A DNA stretch of 64,000 nucleotides, from the NCBI GenBank assembly GCA_002914805.1, contig JXTB01000042.1:1079455-1143454 (forward strand). Reading direction: 5' to 3'. The stretch comes from Parasponia andersonii (lineage: Eukaryota > Streptophyta > Magnoliopsida > Rosales > Cannabaceae). How positions within the stretch are numbered: position 1 is the stretch's first letter; every line of letters starts with the position of its first letter. A program made the position numbers and the translations under genes. Below, piece after piece: positions 22,482-33,592 of the stretch. Below the pieces are notes generated by a model, which was not told where the DNA came from, did not search any database, and saw only the letters and a program-made list of their open reading frames with translations.

Positions 22482-23631
22482 TGTTAGGTCTGTTTATCAG
22501 GTATTACTGAATAAAATTAATTTCCAATTAATTATGTGAGGTAGTAATACAGAAATTATAAAAATAACACAAGATATTTTTACTTGGTTAAGTTATCTCC
22601 CGATAACCTATGTCCAAGGAGCTACGCCCAGATAATAAATACTATTAGCAAAGTTTGAATGAATACAAACACTAATTTGACTTATAAAATAAAAAGATTC
22701 CTTTTTTTAATTGTCGCAATATAGATGTATTCCTTCACTAATGTGTCTAGCGAGCACCACTCGTCTTAGGTTGACTTCGTTCTTCTGAAATCCCTTCAGG
22801 TACTTGAAGTCGATCTTCTCCAGAAGATAATCAGCACCTCTCCCGAAGCACTATCACTTAAACAACTAGGACACCTCCTAAGTCTAAAATATAGCTAAAA
22901 GAAAATCTTTTCTTTTAAAATCGAAAAATACAACAAGTGGTCTCTCTACCTAAAGCTACTCTTGAGTTGCCTTTAAATAGAGAAGAGAGTAAGCCTTCAC
23001 GTGTAAGATCTGCAAAATAACAATTAAGAGCATTTAATATTAATTAGAAGACTTGCAAGATCAATCAAGTTTGTTACTAAACTTAGAAAACGGATCTGGA
23101 AAGTAGTTGCTGATTCTGTCCGCGTGTTGCAATATGGTCTGTCAACCCAGTCATGTTGTAACATAAAATTTAGATTACTTTCCTGGTATAAAAATATAAG
23201 TTAGTCAAACCTATTTGATAGCTAATAACACGAATTAGAGTAACTTTAATCAGTGAGAATCAGTCCAAATGAGTTAAGGAAACTTCCATAAAATATATTA
23301 CATATAAAATATTCAATTAAAGGAATTTTCTTAATGAAATATGGACTTATACTCAAAACCAATTTAGGAAAGAGTCACTTACCTATTCCTTCTCAATTGA
23401 ATCCATCTATGCATTAATATGATCTGATTTTTATGATCTGTCTATGCATTAATATGATCAGATTTTTATATTTGACAACTATACAAATCGTGACATAAAG
23501 CATATAAAAGGAAAATATAGAAAATATTGAAAAACTTATTCAGGTCAAATATTTAGTCGCATGTTGTAACATGACCATGAAACCAGTCATGTTGCAACAT
23601 AAATGTTGCCAACAGATTATTCGCTCTTTCA
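22482..23631 (-). repeat. 3' LTR of the 3.9 kb element (1150 bp)
   Basis: Starts TGTTAGGTCTG after AATAT and ends GCTCTTTCA. It shares with its partner the GATAACCTA(T/C)GTC...GTACTTGAAGTC and TCTCCCGAAGCACTATCACTTAAAC segments at about 95% identity by eye. It contains several copies of a near-palindromic TGTTGCAACA/TGTTGTAACA motif close to the right end. Confidence 0.85.
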
Positions 23632-23643
23632 ATCTCCCCCTTT
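23632..23643 (-). promoter_or_regulatory. Polypurine tract of the 3.9 kb element
   Basis: ATCTCCCCCTTT on the + strand (AAAGGGGGAGAT in element sense) touches the 3' LTR. Confidence 0.75.
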
Positions 23644-23929
23644 GGCATCTTTTAGACAAATATTTGATATGCCTGCAAAACAAAGTCAGTATCCAAAATC
23701 CAAAATCCAAATATGCTTTCTCCCCTTTTTGGAAAAAAGACCCAAAGACAAAGAAAAAACAAGTGATAAAAATTGTCAATCACAAAACAACTAATGAAAC
23801 TAGAACATGTTGAAACATCAGAACAGAAAAGAAATTAATCCTGCAGAAAATTAAACACATCCAAATTGTATCAAACTTATACAAACCAAGAAAAAAAAAA
23901 AAAAGAAAATAGAAAGAAACATATAAAGA

Positions 23930-24980
23930 TCAAATATCGTCCATGTCCACATCCAGTTTCTTTGCAATGGTAGCAACCAATTTCTCGATCTTTGTAAGCC
24001 TGGCTTCTTGATCTGTGGATGTTGTAACAGCAGTAGTAGCAGGACCTTGTGTACTAATATCAGCAGTAGCTTCAAGCTCCCCCTCAACTGGATCTTTCTC
24101 CTTAAGCTTGAACATGATGTTGGATGGAGTGGCTGTGAGGAACTCAGAGTCATACATGAAAGGATGTTGCTGAGAAAGAATTCCATAAATAAATGATGGA
24201 AAGATCAGCCTCTTCTTAGGATGTTTGAGATTGCGAAGTTCATAAATCTGCTCAAAAATCAGTTGTCCCAAGTTCACTGATACACCTATTCCAATATCAT
24301 ATAGAAGCTAGCAATATCAAAGTGAATAGTTGGATAGTGTATGGTAGGTCTCCAATTGTGCATAGCAATCTGATGAAGTCCTCTGTACTTCAAGATCAAA
24401 TCAGCGACTTGAAGAATATCCTCTTTAGGCCACTTCTTCTTTGTCCGAAGTAACTCAGTTGCAACCATGTCTTCATCAAAAGATATTTCAAACTAATCAT
24501 GAGATCTCAAAGATACACCGAAAAAATCAGAAATCACTTGAGGCGAGAAGCCATACACATGATTTCTAACAAAGATCTTATGAAAGGTAATGGAATCAGA
24601 TTCATCAAATCTATCAGTAATATTAGCATAGAATTCCTGAACTACCTGAGACACAAAACCTTTGTTTTTAAACATAGTATTATCCCATCCCTGATCTTCA
24701 TGGCTTTTAACACACCAATACTTAAAAAAGACTTAGAATTGATGTTTCTTTCAGGAATAAATTGACATTGACCATAGACATTCATTGATGCAGCAATTTC
24801 TTTCGCATAGTACCAAGGAGTAAAGGCATTATGAATATTATAACCTAGTGTAGGTGTTGTAGAAGTGGAAACACCCTTTGCCTTCACAGCTACAGTGGCC
24901 TTCTTAGGTTTCTGCATGGCTTGTTTGTAGGACTGGCCAGCAGACTTCTTAGAGGGTTGAGCAGCAAGAGTAGCCAACAA
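23930..24980 (-). pseudogene. 'Putative plant transposon protein' domain gene (PF20167-like), frameshifted
   Basis: In element sense three collinear frames read PTLGYNIHNAFTPWYYAKEI (24980-24642); VVQEFYANITDRFDESDSIT, VRNHVYGFSPQVISDFFGVS and KKKWPKEDILQVADLILKYR (24675-24286); and NLGQLIFEQIYELRNLKHPK, RLIFPSFIYGIL and a C-terminal coiled segment RLTKIEKLVATIAKKLDVDM (24277-23930). F-Y-A-N ... V-R-N ... F-S-P-x-x-I-S-D-F-F-G is the signature of a domain found in many plant LTR elements beside or in place of gag; its function is unknown. Frameshifts near 24650 and 24290 break it. An N-terminal Ser/Pro/Gln-rich part extends to about 25370. Confidence 0.7.
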
Positions 24981-25374
24981 AGTAGCTACTTATGTTGCAA
25001 CATGAGGTTGATTCTGATCAATAGCAGAGGGAATTACAGCATGTGGGTGCTGTGTTGGAATATCAAAAACAATATGTGACTTCTCTGATTGTGTCGCAAT
25101 AGGGGTTTGTAATTTAGTAGGTTTTGATGTTGCAACAGCCTCCTTTTCAAGAACAGGTTCTGGAAGCAATGTTGCAGTAGGTGTTCCATCGATTCTTGAT
25201 TATGAAGACTCGATTTAGAAGTCTTACCATCATCTCCTTTTCTCGGAACCGACTCATCTGTTGAATGAGCAATTGATTTTGAATTGGGGGAATAAGAAGA
25301 ATCTCCTGAATCAGTTGGTTTCTGCGATTCGATGGGCTATTATGGAACAACCTCTGGTTCAGTCACTTTCCTAA
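24981..25374 (-). pseudogene. N-terminal low-complexity part of the plant transposon protein gene
   Basis: In element sense a frame reads PIESQKPTDSGDSSYSPNSK and SIAHSTDESVPRKGDDGKTS, a Ser/Asp-rich disordered stretch typical of these proteins' N-termini. It is interrupted by stops, and the start codon probably lay in the deleted segment next to the 5' LTR. Confidence 0.45.
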
Positions 25375-26413
25375 CCGATAACCTACGTCTAAGGGGGTAC
25401 GCCTAGATAATAAACACTATTAGCAAAGTTTGAATGAATACAACACTAATTTGACTTATACAATAAAAAGACTCCCTCTTTTAATTATCGCAATATAGAT
25501 GTATTTCTTCACTAACGTGTCTAGCGAGCACCACTCGTCTTAGGTTGACTTCGTTCTTCTAAAATTCCTTCAGGTACTTGAAGTCAATCTTCTCCCGACG
25601 ATAATTAGCACCTCTCCCGAAGCACTATCACTTAAACGACTAGGACACCTCCTAAATCTAAAATATGGCTAAAAGAAAAACTTTTCGTTTAGAACCAAAA
25701 AATACCATAAGAGGTCTCTCTACCTAAAGCAACTCTTGAGTTACCTTTAAATAGAGAAGAGAGTAAGCCTTCACTTGTAAGATCTGCAAAATAACAATTA
25801 AGAGTATTTAATATTAATTAGAAGACTTAGAAGATCAACCAAGTTTATTACTAAACTTAGAAAACGGATCTGGAAAGTCGTTGTTGGTTCTGTCCACGTG
25901 TTGTAACACGGTCTATCAACCCAGTCATGTTGTAACATAAAAAGGAAACTTTCAGATTACTTTCCTGGTATAAAAATATAAGTTACTCAAACCTATTTGA
26001 CAGCTAATAATACGAATTAGAGTAACTTTAATCAGTGAGAATCAGCACAAATGAGTTAAGGAAACTTCCATAAAAGATATTACACATAAAATATTCAATT
26101 AAAGGACTTTCCTTAATGAAATATAGACATATACTCAAAACTAATTTAGGAAAGAGACACTTACCCATTCCTTCTCAATTGAATCCGTCTATGTATTAAT
26201 TTGATCAGATTTTTATAATGTGTCTATGCATTAATATGATCAGATTTTTATATTTGACAACTATACAAATCGTGAACTAAAGCATATAAAAAGAAAATAT
26301 AGAAAATACTGAAAAACTTATTCAGGTCAAATATTTAGTCGCATGTTGTAACATGACCGTGAAACCAATCATGTTGCAACATAAAGGCTGCCAACAGATT
26401 ATTCGCTCTTTCA
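25375..26413 (-). repeat. 5' LTR of the 3.9 kb element, truncated (1039 bp)
   Basis: Matches 22600-23631 throughout. The missing first 118 bases correspond to the element-sense end of the LTR next to the primer site. The right border GCTCTTTCA is followed by the AATAT duplication. Confidence 0.82.
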
Positions 26414-26418
26414 AATAT

Positions 26419-27030
26419 CATTTTATACGATGATATTTTTGCAAAAGAAACATTAAATAAAAGTGGGGTGGGAAGAGAAATAATAGTGTTTGGAATGGAA
26501 CCACCCAAGAAATTCAATTTGATTTTTTGTTATTATTTATCATGTACTGCTGAATTAATTTTCAATTATTTAATATCTAATCAATTTTCAGTAGCCTGTA
26601 TATTAAATTTAGGACAAATTAAATTAAACTATGTGACAAATATAATGTTTTTATAGAAAATTTGCAACTATAATTAGTGAACATATTTTTATAAAGTATT
26701 TTTCAAACTCATATGATGCATGTTTAGGTAAATTTACAAATTTTAAGCTTACACATTTTTATGCCGAATTCCTAATCGAAACGTTTCTCATTAAAAATCT
26801 AAATTGTACCGTTTTGTATTAGTAGCCATTTAATTATCTATACCACCCCTGTCCAAAAAAAAAAAAGAATAAAATTTATCGTTTCCTATTTTAATAAATA
26901 CGAGAACTTTTGAATATCGTTATATAGTTAAAACACACTACACTCTGATAAAATTGTAAAGGGTGTCATGTTAGGCATCACAAAGGCCTATAGTATTGCA
27001 AATACTTTATATATATATATATATATTCTA
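26419..27030. other. AT-rich non-coding DNA
   Basis: No gene. The 60-codon frames here are AT-rich noise. An (AT)n tract lies at about 27008-27026. Confidence 0.45.
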
Positions 27031-27162
27031 ACTAAAAACTAAAATGCAAAGCCACATGATAAAATCACTACTAGATCGTATGGCATTATTGAACTAACTA
27101 AAACCTAAAAATGCAAAACCATATGATAAAATCGCTACTAGATCGTATGGCATTATTGGACT
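27031..27162. repeat. 66-bp tandem duplication
   Basis: Two adjacent 66-base units (27031-27096 and 27097-27162) share GATAAAATC(A/G)CTACTAGATCG and TATGGCATTATTG; about 90% identical by eye. Confidence 0.75.
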
Positions 27163-27363
27163 TGATCCCCTCATTAATAAATATAGTTATTCGTTGTTGC
27201 ATAAAAGTTAGTTTTAACATCGTTAATTAGTGAACTAGTAGTTGGCCAAGCCGAGACATACACATAAATAATTACGTATATCCAGTCTCATACTCTGATA
27301 ACCTCCCAGCTGTGACATTTAACAACATGGGTACCTCGAGAGTTGATCCATCCTCCAATATCC

Positions 27364-27888
27364 TCCCAGTGACCCCTCATAATTTGACCCTCCTTGCTAA
27401 TCCGTGTCTCCGTCTACTTTTCCAGAAACTCAAACAAGTCAACGTCTGATATGGCCCAACCATCGGACATATCCAATGGTTACTCGATCCCAAAACAATA
27501 TCTACAAACCTTAAAAACTATCGACGACACCTACAACACCACTATACGTCCACTACCCAGTCCGCTTAAGCCCACAATCGTCTCTACTATACTGCTCTCC
27601 TTGATCTAATTTGGTGCGTAGCCATGATTGATGAGCTTAATACCTTGACATGCAATGGAACTTGGGAGTTAGTTCCTCTTCACCAAACTTAAAATGCAGT
27701 CGGATGTAAGTAGGTGACTTTAGATTAAACAGAAGGCCGGTGGCTCCATTGATTGTTACAAGACCCGTCTGGTCGCCAAAGGATTCCATCAATGCCCGGC
27801 ATTGACTATAATGATGTGTACGTTTAGTCTGGTGGTGAAACCTACTACGTTCAAAATAGTCATTTTCTTAGCTATACACAATGGTTGG
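27364..27888 (+). pseudogene. Old copia element, piece 1: start of reverse transcriptase
   Basis: Degenerate frames read VWRVAMIDELNTLTCNGTWE then LVPLHQ, VGCK and, after shifts, TRLVAKGFHQ. This is the start of a copia RT (AM..E...L..NGTWELVP...VGCKWV...ARLVAKG). It ends in ...AIHNGW at the Tat insertion. The reading continues at 40324 with SIKQIDVNNAFLYG, confirming the join. The upstream gag, protease and integrase are not recognisable, so the element is 5'-truncated or heavily decayed. Confidence 0.7.
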
Positions 27889-28755
27889 TGTTGGAGCAGT
27901 TTCTTACCAGCCATCCACGTGTCTCTGAACCGCTGACGGTGTATTCTCCAACTGTCCACGTGTCCTCGCTTTCCAAAGTACTCTGAACTCTAAGCAGGGT
28001 CAGAGAGGCGGGGGTGGTCACCTGCAAAGACTCTCCGATGCTTAAGTCAGAGTTCAATATTTGATTTAGGGTAGCAAGGGATTAGTTCTATATGAGTATA
28101 TGTTTGTTTCTTGCTCATAAGCTTTTTAATATACTTCTCTGTTTTGTAAGCGTACATGCCCCTCTTCAGAAATGCATGGCTCATATATATACAAAGCCCT
28201 GAGATTGTGACCCATGCGAGTCTCAATCTCAAGGCTGAGTACCTTTCTCCTCAAAGCTTTTCCCAGAGATCACGGGCCGAGATTACTGTGATCATCTCTG
28301 TGTCGTTATAGCCTGGTTTCCGCTGCCTCCTATGGCTTGAATCTGTCAGGAGTGAAATTTGGATAAATCGCCGTTCTGTCAGGGGTGAGATTTGGACAAA
28401 TTACCGTTCTGTCAGGGTGGATTGCCCCCTGGTGCCCACCTATCCCAGATCGCATTAAATGCTCTGTCTGGATCTGGAGTTATGAGCTGTTCTTTATTGT
28501 ATTATGGTGGGAGACCCTTGGGGCTTCCGACCCCTCAACTATTGAGGTAAGGGTCAGACTGGGCCGGGCCTGTCCAGGGTCTGTGACGGGCTCGGCCCTA
28601 ACCTCGGGCAGTCCAATGGCCGATGTGGTATCACGTGTGACCCGCGTGGCCTTTAGCTAATCATTCTCGATAGCTGTCAGATGGTGGGCCCTGTTTGTGA
28701 CCTGTTCTGCCACTTAATCATCCACGTGGTGTATGGTTTGGAAACGGGTCTCACA
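27889..28755 (-). repeat. Tat element 3' LTR (867 bp)
   Basis: + strand TGTTGGAGCAG...GGTCTCACA. About 90% or more identical by eye to 39485-40318, with a few indels. It carries TATATATACAAAGCCC near 28190. The small + frame at 28385-28660 is LTR sequence, not a gene. Confidence 0.9.
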
Positions 28756-28768
28756 ACTGCCCCCATTT
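28756..28768 (-). promoter_or_regulatory. Tat element polypurine tract
   Basis: ACTGCCCCCATTT on the + strand (AAATGGGGGCAGT in element sense) adjoins the 3' LTR. Confidence 0.7.
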
Positions 28769-28967
28769 CCCTACTCGATGGACTCGTATCCATCAAGTGG
28801 AGAAATCGTTTCTCCGTTCCTCTAATCTGAGGGATGCAGGTGGTTCCCTCCTTACTGATGCGGAGGCACGCCATCCCATATCACGAAATCTATTTGAATT
28901 TTGAAGTTCCGACTGTTCGGTCTCTCTTATTCTCCCCTTTTCCAGAAAAATTCTTTGGCTCCCCCTC

Positions 28968-28975
28968 TATAAAAG
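28968..28975 (+). promoter_or_regulatory. TATA box of the antisense gene
   Basis: TATAAAAG within CCCCCTCTATAAAAGCC, 129 bases upstream of the ATG at 29097 and outside the LTR. The surrounding pyrimidine-rich sequence and spacing fit a plant core promoter serving the + strand gene only. Confidence 0.5.
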
Positions 28976-29096
28976 CCACAATTGCGTTTATTTGCCACTT
29001 TACTAAAATCTTCAATCATTCTGGCCTCATAAAATCCTAGGGTTTCCGCTTCCTTCCCCTCTAGAGACTTTTACTCTTTCAGTCATATTCAGAACA

Positions 29097-32088
29097 ATGG
29101 CTTCAAGTCAAAACCAGGAATTGCACCCCGCCGTGGATTCAGAGTTGGATTCGATGAGGAGGCAGCTCTGCCTCCCTGGAGGAGTGACGCTACGACGGGT
29201 TGAGGGCCCTGCGGACTGGTATCTTCGTCCTTGTGCCCCCGAGGGTTCCATCATCCTGGGCAGAAAGCATTTGTACTTGCTGCGATTCCCCCTTCCTCCC
29301 CTGGTCCACCAATTTTTCTCTTTGATGGGGATCCACCTGATGCAATTAAACGCAAATGGGGTCATCATTCTGATGGGGCTTTCTGCCCTATTAGTAATCT
29401 ATAATTTGCATATTGATGTGGAGGTGGTATTTTATGCTTACAAGCTCACCCTTATCCCCAAGAAGAGTTCCTATCCCACTTTTTACCTCCAACCGCTGCC
29501 GGGACGTCATATCTTTTGGGGTCTGCCGAGGTCAGATAAACAATGGGACTCCCATACCAAGCTATACGCCGTTGGAAGGGCGTGGTGCTCCTCTTGGGTG
29601 AATGGAGAGCATTTCCAAGTTCCCTCAACTTTCCTGCAGAGTAAGTGTTAGGTCGTGATTTTTGGGTCTACGCCTTCTCCCTATGTTATTGCTCATATTA
29701 TTTTTTCTTGTGTAGTCTCGGCAGAAGAGAACAGGTTTGAGCCATATTTGTCGACAGGGCAGTTCAAAGGCTTGGAGGGGATCATCATCTTCGGATCTCC
29801 TTGGGATCGCAGGCACATCAAGGCCGTCCTCAACCCCCTAACAATGAACATGATGCCCAGGATGGTTTCATACCTCCCATTCCCTTTGGATACCTGGGTT
29901 ATCACAAAACATATGCGGAGCCGACTCGACGCCTCTACCTTGAACTGATTCCACCAGGACGAACATGACTTGATCGCTATGGTGGGTCGGTAGGTTACGG
30001 CTTCAAGCCAGCTGGCGTGCACCAATGATCTGGTGGTGCTGTCCAACCACGAGCTCGAGGAGGCCGTGAGGCTTGTGGCCGAGGAGTGCATCAGGCTCCA
30101 CAAGGAGGAGACTGCCGCCCCTAAGAGGGCTAGGGGTAAGTTCATTTTTGCATCCTTGAGCCTTGTGGGTCAGATTGTGGCCGTGAGCTAAACATGTTAT
30201 TTGTTCTTCGTAGGTTCTGAGATAGGCCCATCGGCTGACCCCTCACCTGTCAAAGGGGGAGCTGCGGCACATAAGGCTCGCGCCAAGGCACCCGTTGGCC
30301 GGCGCCTCATGGTGCTTTTAGGAGGTGAAATGCCAGTGGTCCCCTGCTCTGACTCGAGCGGACCTCCATCCGGGGGACCGTCTGCCACACAGATCGTGCA
30401 TGGGGAAGAGATGACGCTGAGTCCAGCTGGGGGATCTGCTGCAGCAATCTCGTCCACCTCTGACTCAGGTTCGAAAACGAGCATTGTTAGCCTCGGTGGA
30501 GAGATCGCCGAGCTCAGTGGGGGGCTCCGAGATTGAAATCAGGACTATCCTCCCCTCCCCCGGTCCCCACAAAGTGGCAACGCGAGGTCGGCTCGTCCAA
30601 TGAAGAAGAGGGTCAGGTGGAGAAGAGGGGTAGGGTTGCCCTCTCATCTGACAGTGACGACGGCGGGGCAACGCTGACCCTTCTAAGGAGAAAAAGGTCA
30701 GTACGCAGCGGCCTACCCAGAAGAGATGCACCACCTCCCTCCATGGCCGATGTTGTTCCTGATGGTGTCGAACTTCCCTCTGTCCCTGCCGCCATTGCCT
30801 TGGAGGCGTGCCTGGTGGGCGAAGAAGGTGCCCTCATGGCTAGCCGGGTTGGGCTGTATTCTCCTGGCGCGAGCGATGCTTAAAGAGAGGGTCCAGCCGC
30901 AGAGCTAGAGCTAGAGGTGCTCTCTTTGGAGAATGTTGAGTTGGTCACCAAGCGTACCTTCGTGCAGGTTTGGCCCGTTTGGTTGCTTCTGTATTTTTTA
31001 GCACCCTTGCTAAATGCTGACCCTCCCCTTTTTTATCTAACCTACAGCTAGCCGCCATCCAGTCTTTCTACTCCTCTCGCGTCAGGGATTTGACCAAGGA
31101 GTTGAGTTCCTGCTCTGAGGTGGTCGAGTGCAGCGAGGCCACCCTCACCGAATTGAGGTCTAACTTTGACTTATATCGGAGCCTCGAGGAGGTGGGGGTC
31201 AGCAGCGCGGTGGCTCACGCTCTGAGCGTCAAGAGGGCTAGACGTGAGGAGCTAGCTGCGAAACCTACTGAGGTGGAGGCTAACAAACTTGCCCACTCCG
31301 AGGCCGCCAGACTGGCCCAGGACGAGCTAAGGGTCAAGGAACAAGAGTTGCAGAATGCTAGGGCAGAGATGGGGCTGGCCTTCATCGCTCGTGACAGGGC
31401 TGTTGAGGATGCCAAGGAAGCGAGAAAAGCCGAGGCGACAGCCAAGTTAGAGGCCCATTCTCTGCAATGCAGGCTTGACCAGTCCAATGAGGTAAATTGA
31501 TATCTCTTCCTGGATCACAAAAATCTGATGGGTGCTCATGTGGAGATGTCCCCCACACACGGCGATGATCTTGCTAGCATTAACACTTTTTTGGTCGACT
31601 TATCGCAGCGGTAGGCGGAGCTCAGGTTGGCAGCACTGAAGGATAGGTTGGCGGACGTGGAGAAATTAAAAACGAGGTACTAGAGATAGGTGGACGTCCT
31701 TTCTGTAGAAAGTTACAGGTCTGGCTGGGAGAATAGAGAGTTCGAAGGCCACACTGAGGTGGTGACGCCAGACCAATTTGATGATCAGAAAGGCGTTGAG
31801 AGGGACCACTACTCCGTCAAGCACTATATGCAGCAGCTCGGGGATGAGATTAGTATCCCGTATCCGGTTGACGTACTGAAGATGCTTGCCGTAAAAAAGG
31901 ACGGGCCCTCTACATCTGCTTCTGGTGCCATAGAGCTTATCCCTACTTTCAGTCCGCCAGATCGAACTTCGGAAGCCCCTGACACTCAGCCTAGTCTCGG
32001 GGTCTCAACCGGTGAGGGGTCTGGCGCGGTCATTGTATCTAGTGACGAATCTGACCCTGCCACGCCACCCTCCACCGGGGCCGGTTGA
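29097..32088 (+). pseudogene. Antisense gene in the Tat element: 'putative gypsy type transposon' (Transposase_28-like) protein with introns
   Basis: Five exons can be proposed: 29097-29640 (MASSQNQELHPAVDSELDSM to PSTFLQ, donor GTAAGT), 29716-30135 (SAEENRFEPYLSTGQFKGLE and on, donor GTAAGT), 30214-30968, 31048-31490 (coiled coil, Ala/Glu/Arg-rich, RDLTKELSSCSEVVECSEAT onward, donor GTAAAT) and 31608-32088 (RLADVEKLKTRY to the Ser/Thr-rich tail). Introns are short with TTTTCTTGTGTAG / GTTCTTCGTAG / CCTACAG / CTTATCGCAG acceptors. The N-terminal globular part (YLLRFPLPPLVHQFFSLMGI, LQLNANGVIIL-like) is typical of a plant transposon-associated family of unknown role. In-frame stops at TAG codons (e.g. 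29947, near 29990, 31614, 31681) make it a pseudogene. It runs opposite to gag-pol. Confidence 0.72.
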
Positions 32089-32616
32089 AGCACCGGGATT
32101 GGCCGCGCTCCCATGGACGGAAGTAACTAGGGTCTCTAACTTTATACATTTGTAAAGCTGACCTTCATTGTAATCCTTCGAATAAATAATAAGAACCGTG
32201 CAATTCTTTTTAGTCTGTTTTCTTTTTCTTTGTTGACCGCGTCCGACCGTCTGTATAAATAATTGTATGGACTCGATTTTGGACTATTAGTGAGTCTTCC
32301 TTGGGTCATGACTGCCAAGATTAGTTCCGAAGATAGGGGTGCAAGTTTTGACTCATCCAGTTTCATGGAGGTATAACTCTGGTTATAACTTGTTTTGGCA
32401 GAGTTCGACCCGCGCATGTGGCTTGACTTTTCTGACCCCAAATGGGACCGTGCTCAGAACTAGCTCTAGGGATTGGTCGACCATTATTTGGACCCGTCGT
32501 TGTAAAGAAGAAGGCCTGGGCTTGGCTCTTACCAGGAACAAACAGGGCACTATCACTCCGACGTCTCCTTAAGAGTCCGTTCTAGACCTGTATCCTGTAA
32601 GTAGGGTTTATGAGTG
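32089..32616. other. Region between the antisense gene and the assembly gap
   Basis: 3' flank of the antisense gene in one direction and element 3' UTR in the other. AATAAATAATAAG at about 32180 could act as a polyadenylation signal for the antisense gene. No further coding sequence is seen. Confidence 0.45.
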
Positions 32617-33088
32617 NNNNNNNNNNNNNNNNNNNNNNNNNNNNNNNNNNNNNNNNNNNNNNNNNNNNNNNNNNNNNNNNNNNNNNNNNNNNNNNNNNNN
32701 NNNNNNNNNNNNNNNNNNNNNNNNNNNNNNNNNNNNNNNNNNNNNNNNNNNNNNNNNNNNNNNNNNNNNNNNNNNNNNNNNNNNNNNNNNNNNNNNNNNN
32801 NNNNNNNNNNNNNNNNNNNNNNNNNNNNNNNNNNNNNNNNNNNNNNNNNNNNNNNNNNNNNNNNNNNNNNNNNNNNNNNNNNNNNNNNNNNNNNNNNNNN
32901 NNNNNNNNNNNNNNNNNNNNNNNNNNNNNNNNNNNNNNNNNNNNNNNNNNNNNNNNNNNNNNNNNNNNNNNNNNNNNNNNNNNNNNNNNNNNNNNNNNNN
33001 NNNNNNNNNNNNNNNNNNNNNNNNNNNNNNNNNNNNNNNNNNNNNNNNNNNNNNNNNNNNNNNNNNNNNNNNNNNNNNNNNNNNNNNN
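32617..33088. other. Assembly gap (472 N)
   Basis: Unknown bases. The gap abuts a 99-bp tandem array on its right side, so it probably contains further collapsed or unresolved copies of the same repeat. Reading frames drawn across it are meaningless. Confidence 0.95.
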
Positions 33089-33500
33089 CCCATAGTACGA
33101 GCGTTTTTGAGGTCTGCTGGCAAGTTTTTGTTGCACAGCTATTTCCTCTTCTTACGTTTTCTCGGGTCGTCGACGAGCGACGTGACTCCCATAGTACGAG
33201 CGTTTTTTAGGTCTGCTGGCAAGTTTTTGTTGTGCAACTATTTCCTCTTCGTATGTTTTCTCGGGTCGTCGACGAGCGACGTGACTACCATAGTACGAGC
33301 GTTTTTGAGGTCTGCTGGCAAGTTTTTGTTGCCTAGCTATTTCCTCTTCGTACATTTTCTCGGGTCGTCGACGAGCGACGTGACTCCCATAGTACGAGCA
33401 TTTTTGAGGTCTACTGGCAAGTTTTTGTTGCACATCTATTTTCTCTTCGTACGTTTTCTCTGGTTGTCGATGAGTGACGTGACTCCCATGATACGAGCGT
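33089..33500 (-). repeat. 99-bp tandem repeat array in the Tat element
   Basis: Units begin at CCCATAGTACGAGCG (or ACCATAGTACGAGCG) at 33089, 33188, 33287, 33386 and 33485, so the period is exactly 99. Units differ at only a few positions. Because 99 is divisible by three, all frames stay in register. In element sense one frame repeats a 33-residue basic block containing RPQKRSYYGSHVARRRPEK. It sits downstream of integrase in the element's 3' region, where Tat elements often carry tandem repeats. Confidence 0.93.
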
Positions 33501-33592
33501 TTTCGTGCAAGTAGTGCGTATGGTCTGCAACTATGGAGGACCCTTTTCCGTGGCAACCTGGTATGATCTTTTGCTTGTGCAAACAAAACATT

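Larger units (their letters stand above)
22482..26413 (-). mobile_element. 3.9 kb non-autonomous LTR element carrying a 'putative plant transposon protein' gene
   Basis: Flanked by AATAT on both sides (22477-22481 and 26414-26418). The left LTR starts TGTTAGGTCTG and both LTRs end GCTCTTTCA. The purine tract inside the left LTR sets minus orientation. The interior encodes only the plant transposon protein described below and no RT or integrase. The right (5') LTR lacks the 118 bases matching 22482-22599, and no primer site is present between it and the gene, so this copy cannot replicate even in trans. Confidence 0.85.

Noticed and set aside
28385-28660. 91-codon + frame in the Tat 3' LTR as a gene
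   Set aside because: It lies within the LTR, its counterpart in the other LTR is interrupted, and it has no domain.
29693-30145. 150-codon minus-strand frame opposite the antisense gene
   Set aside because: It is a shadow of the + strand exon 2; its translation has no known motif and it crosses the proposed intron borders.
32582-33210. Long open frames over 32582-33210 on both strands
   Set aside because: They consist of the N gap; no real sequence supports them.
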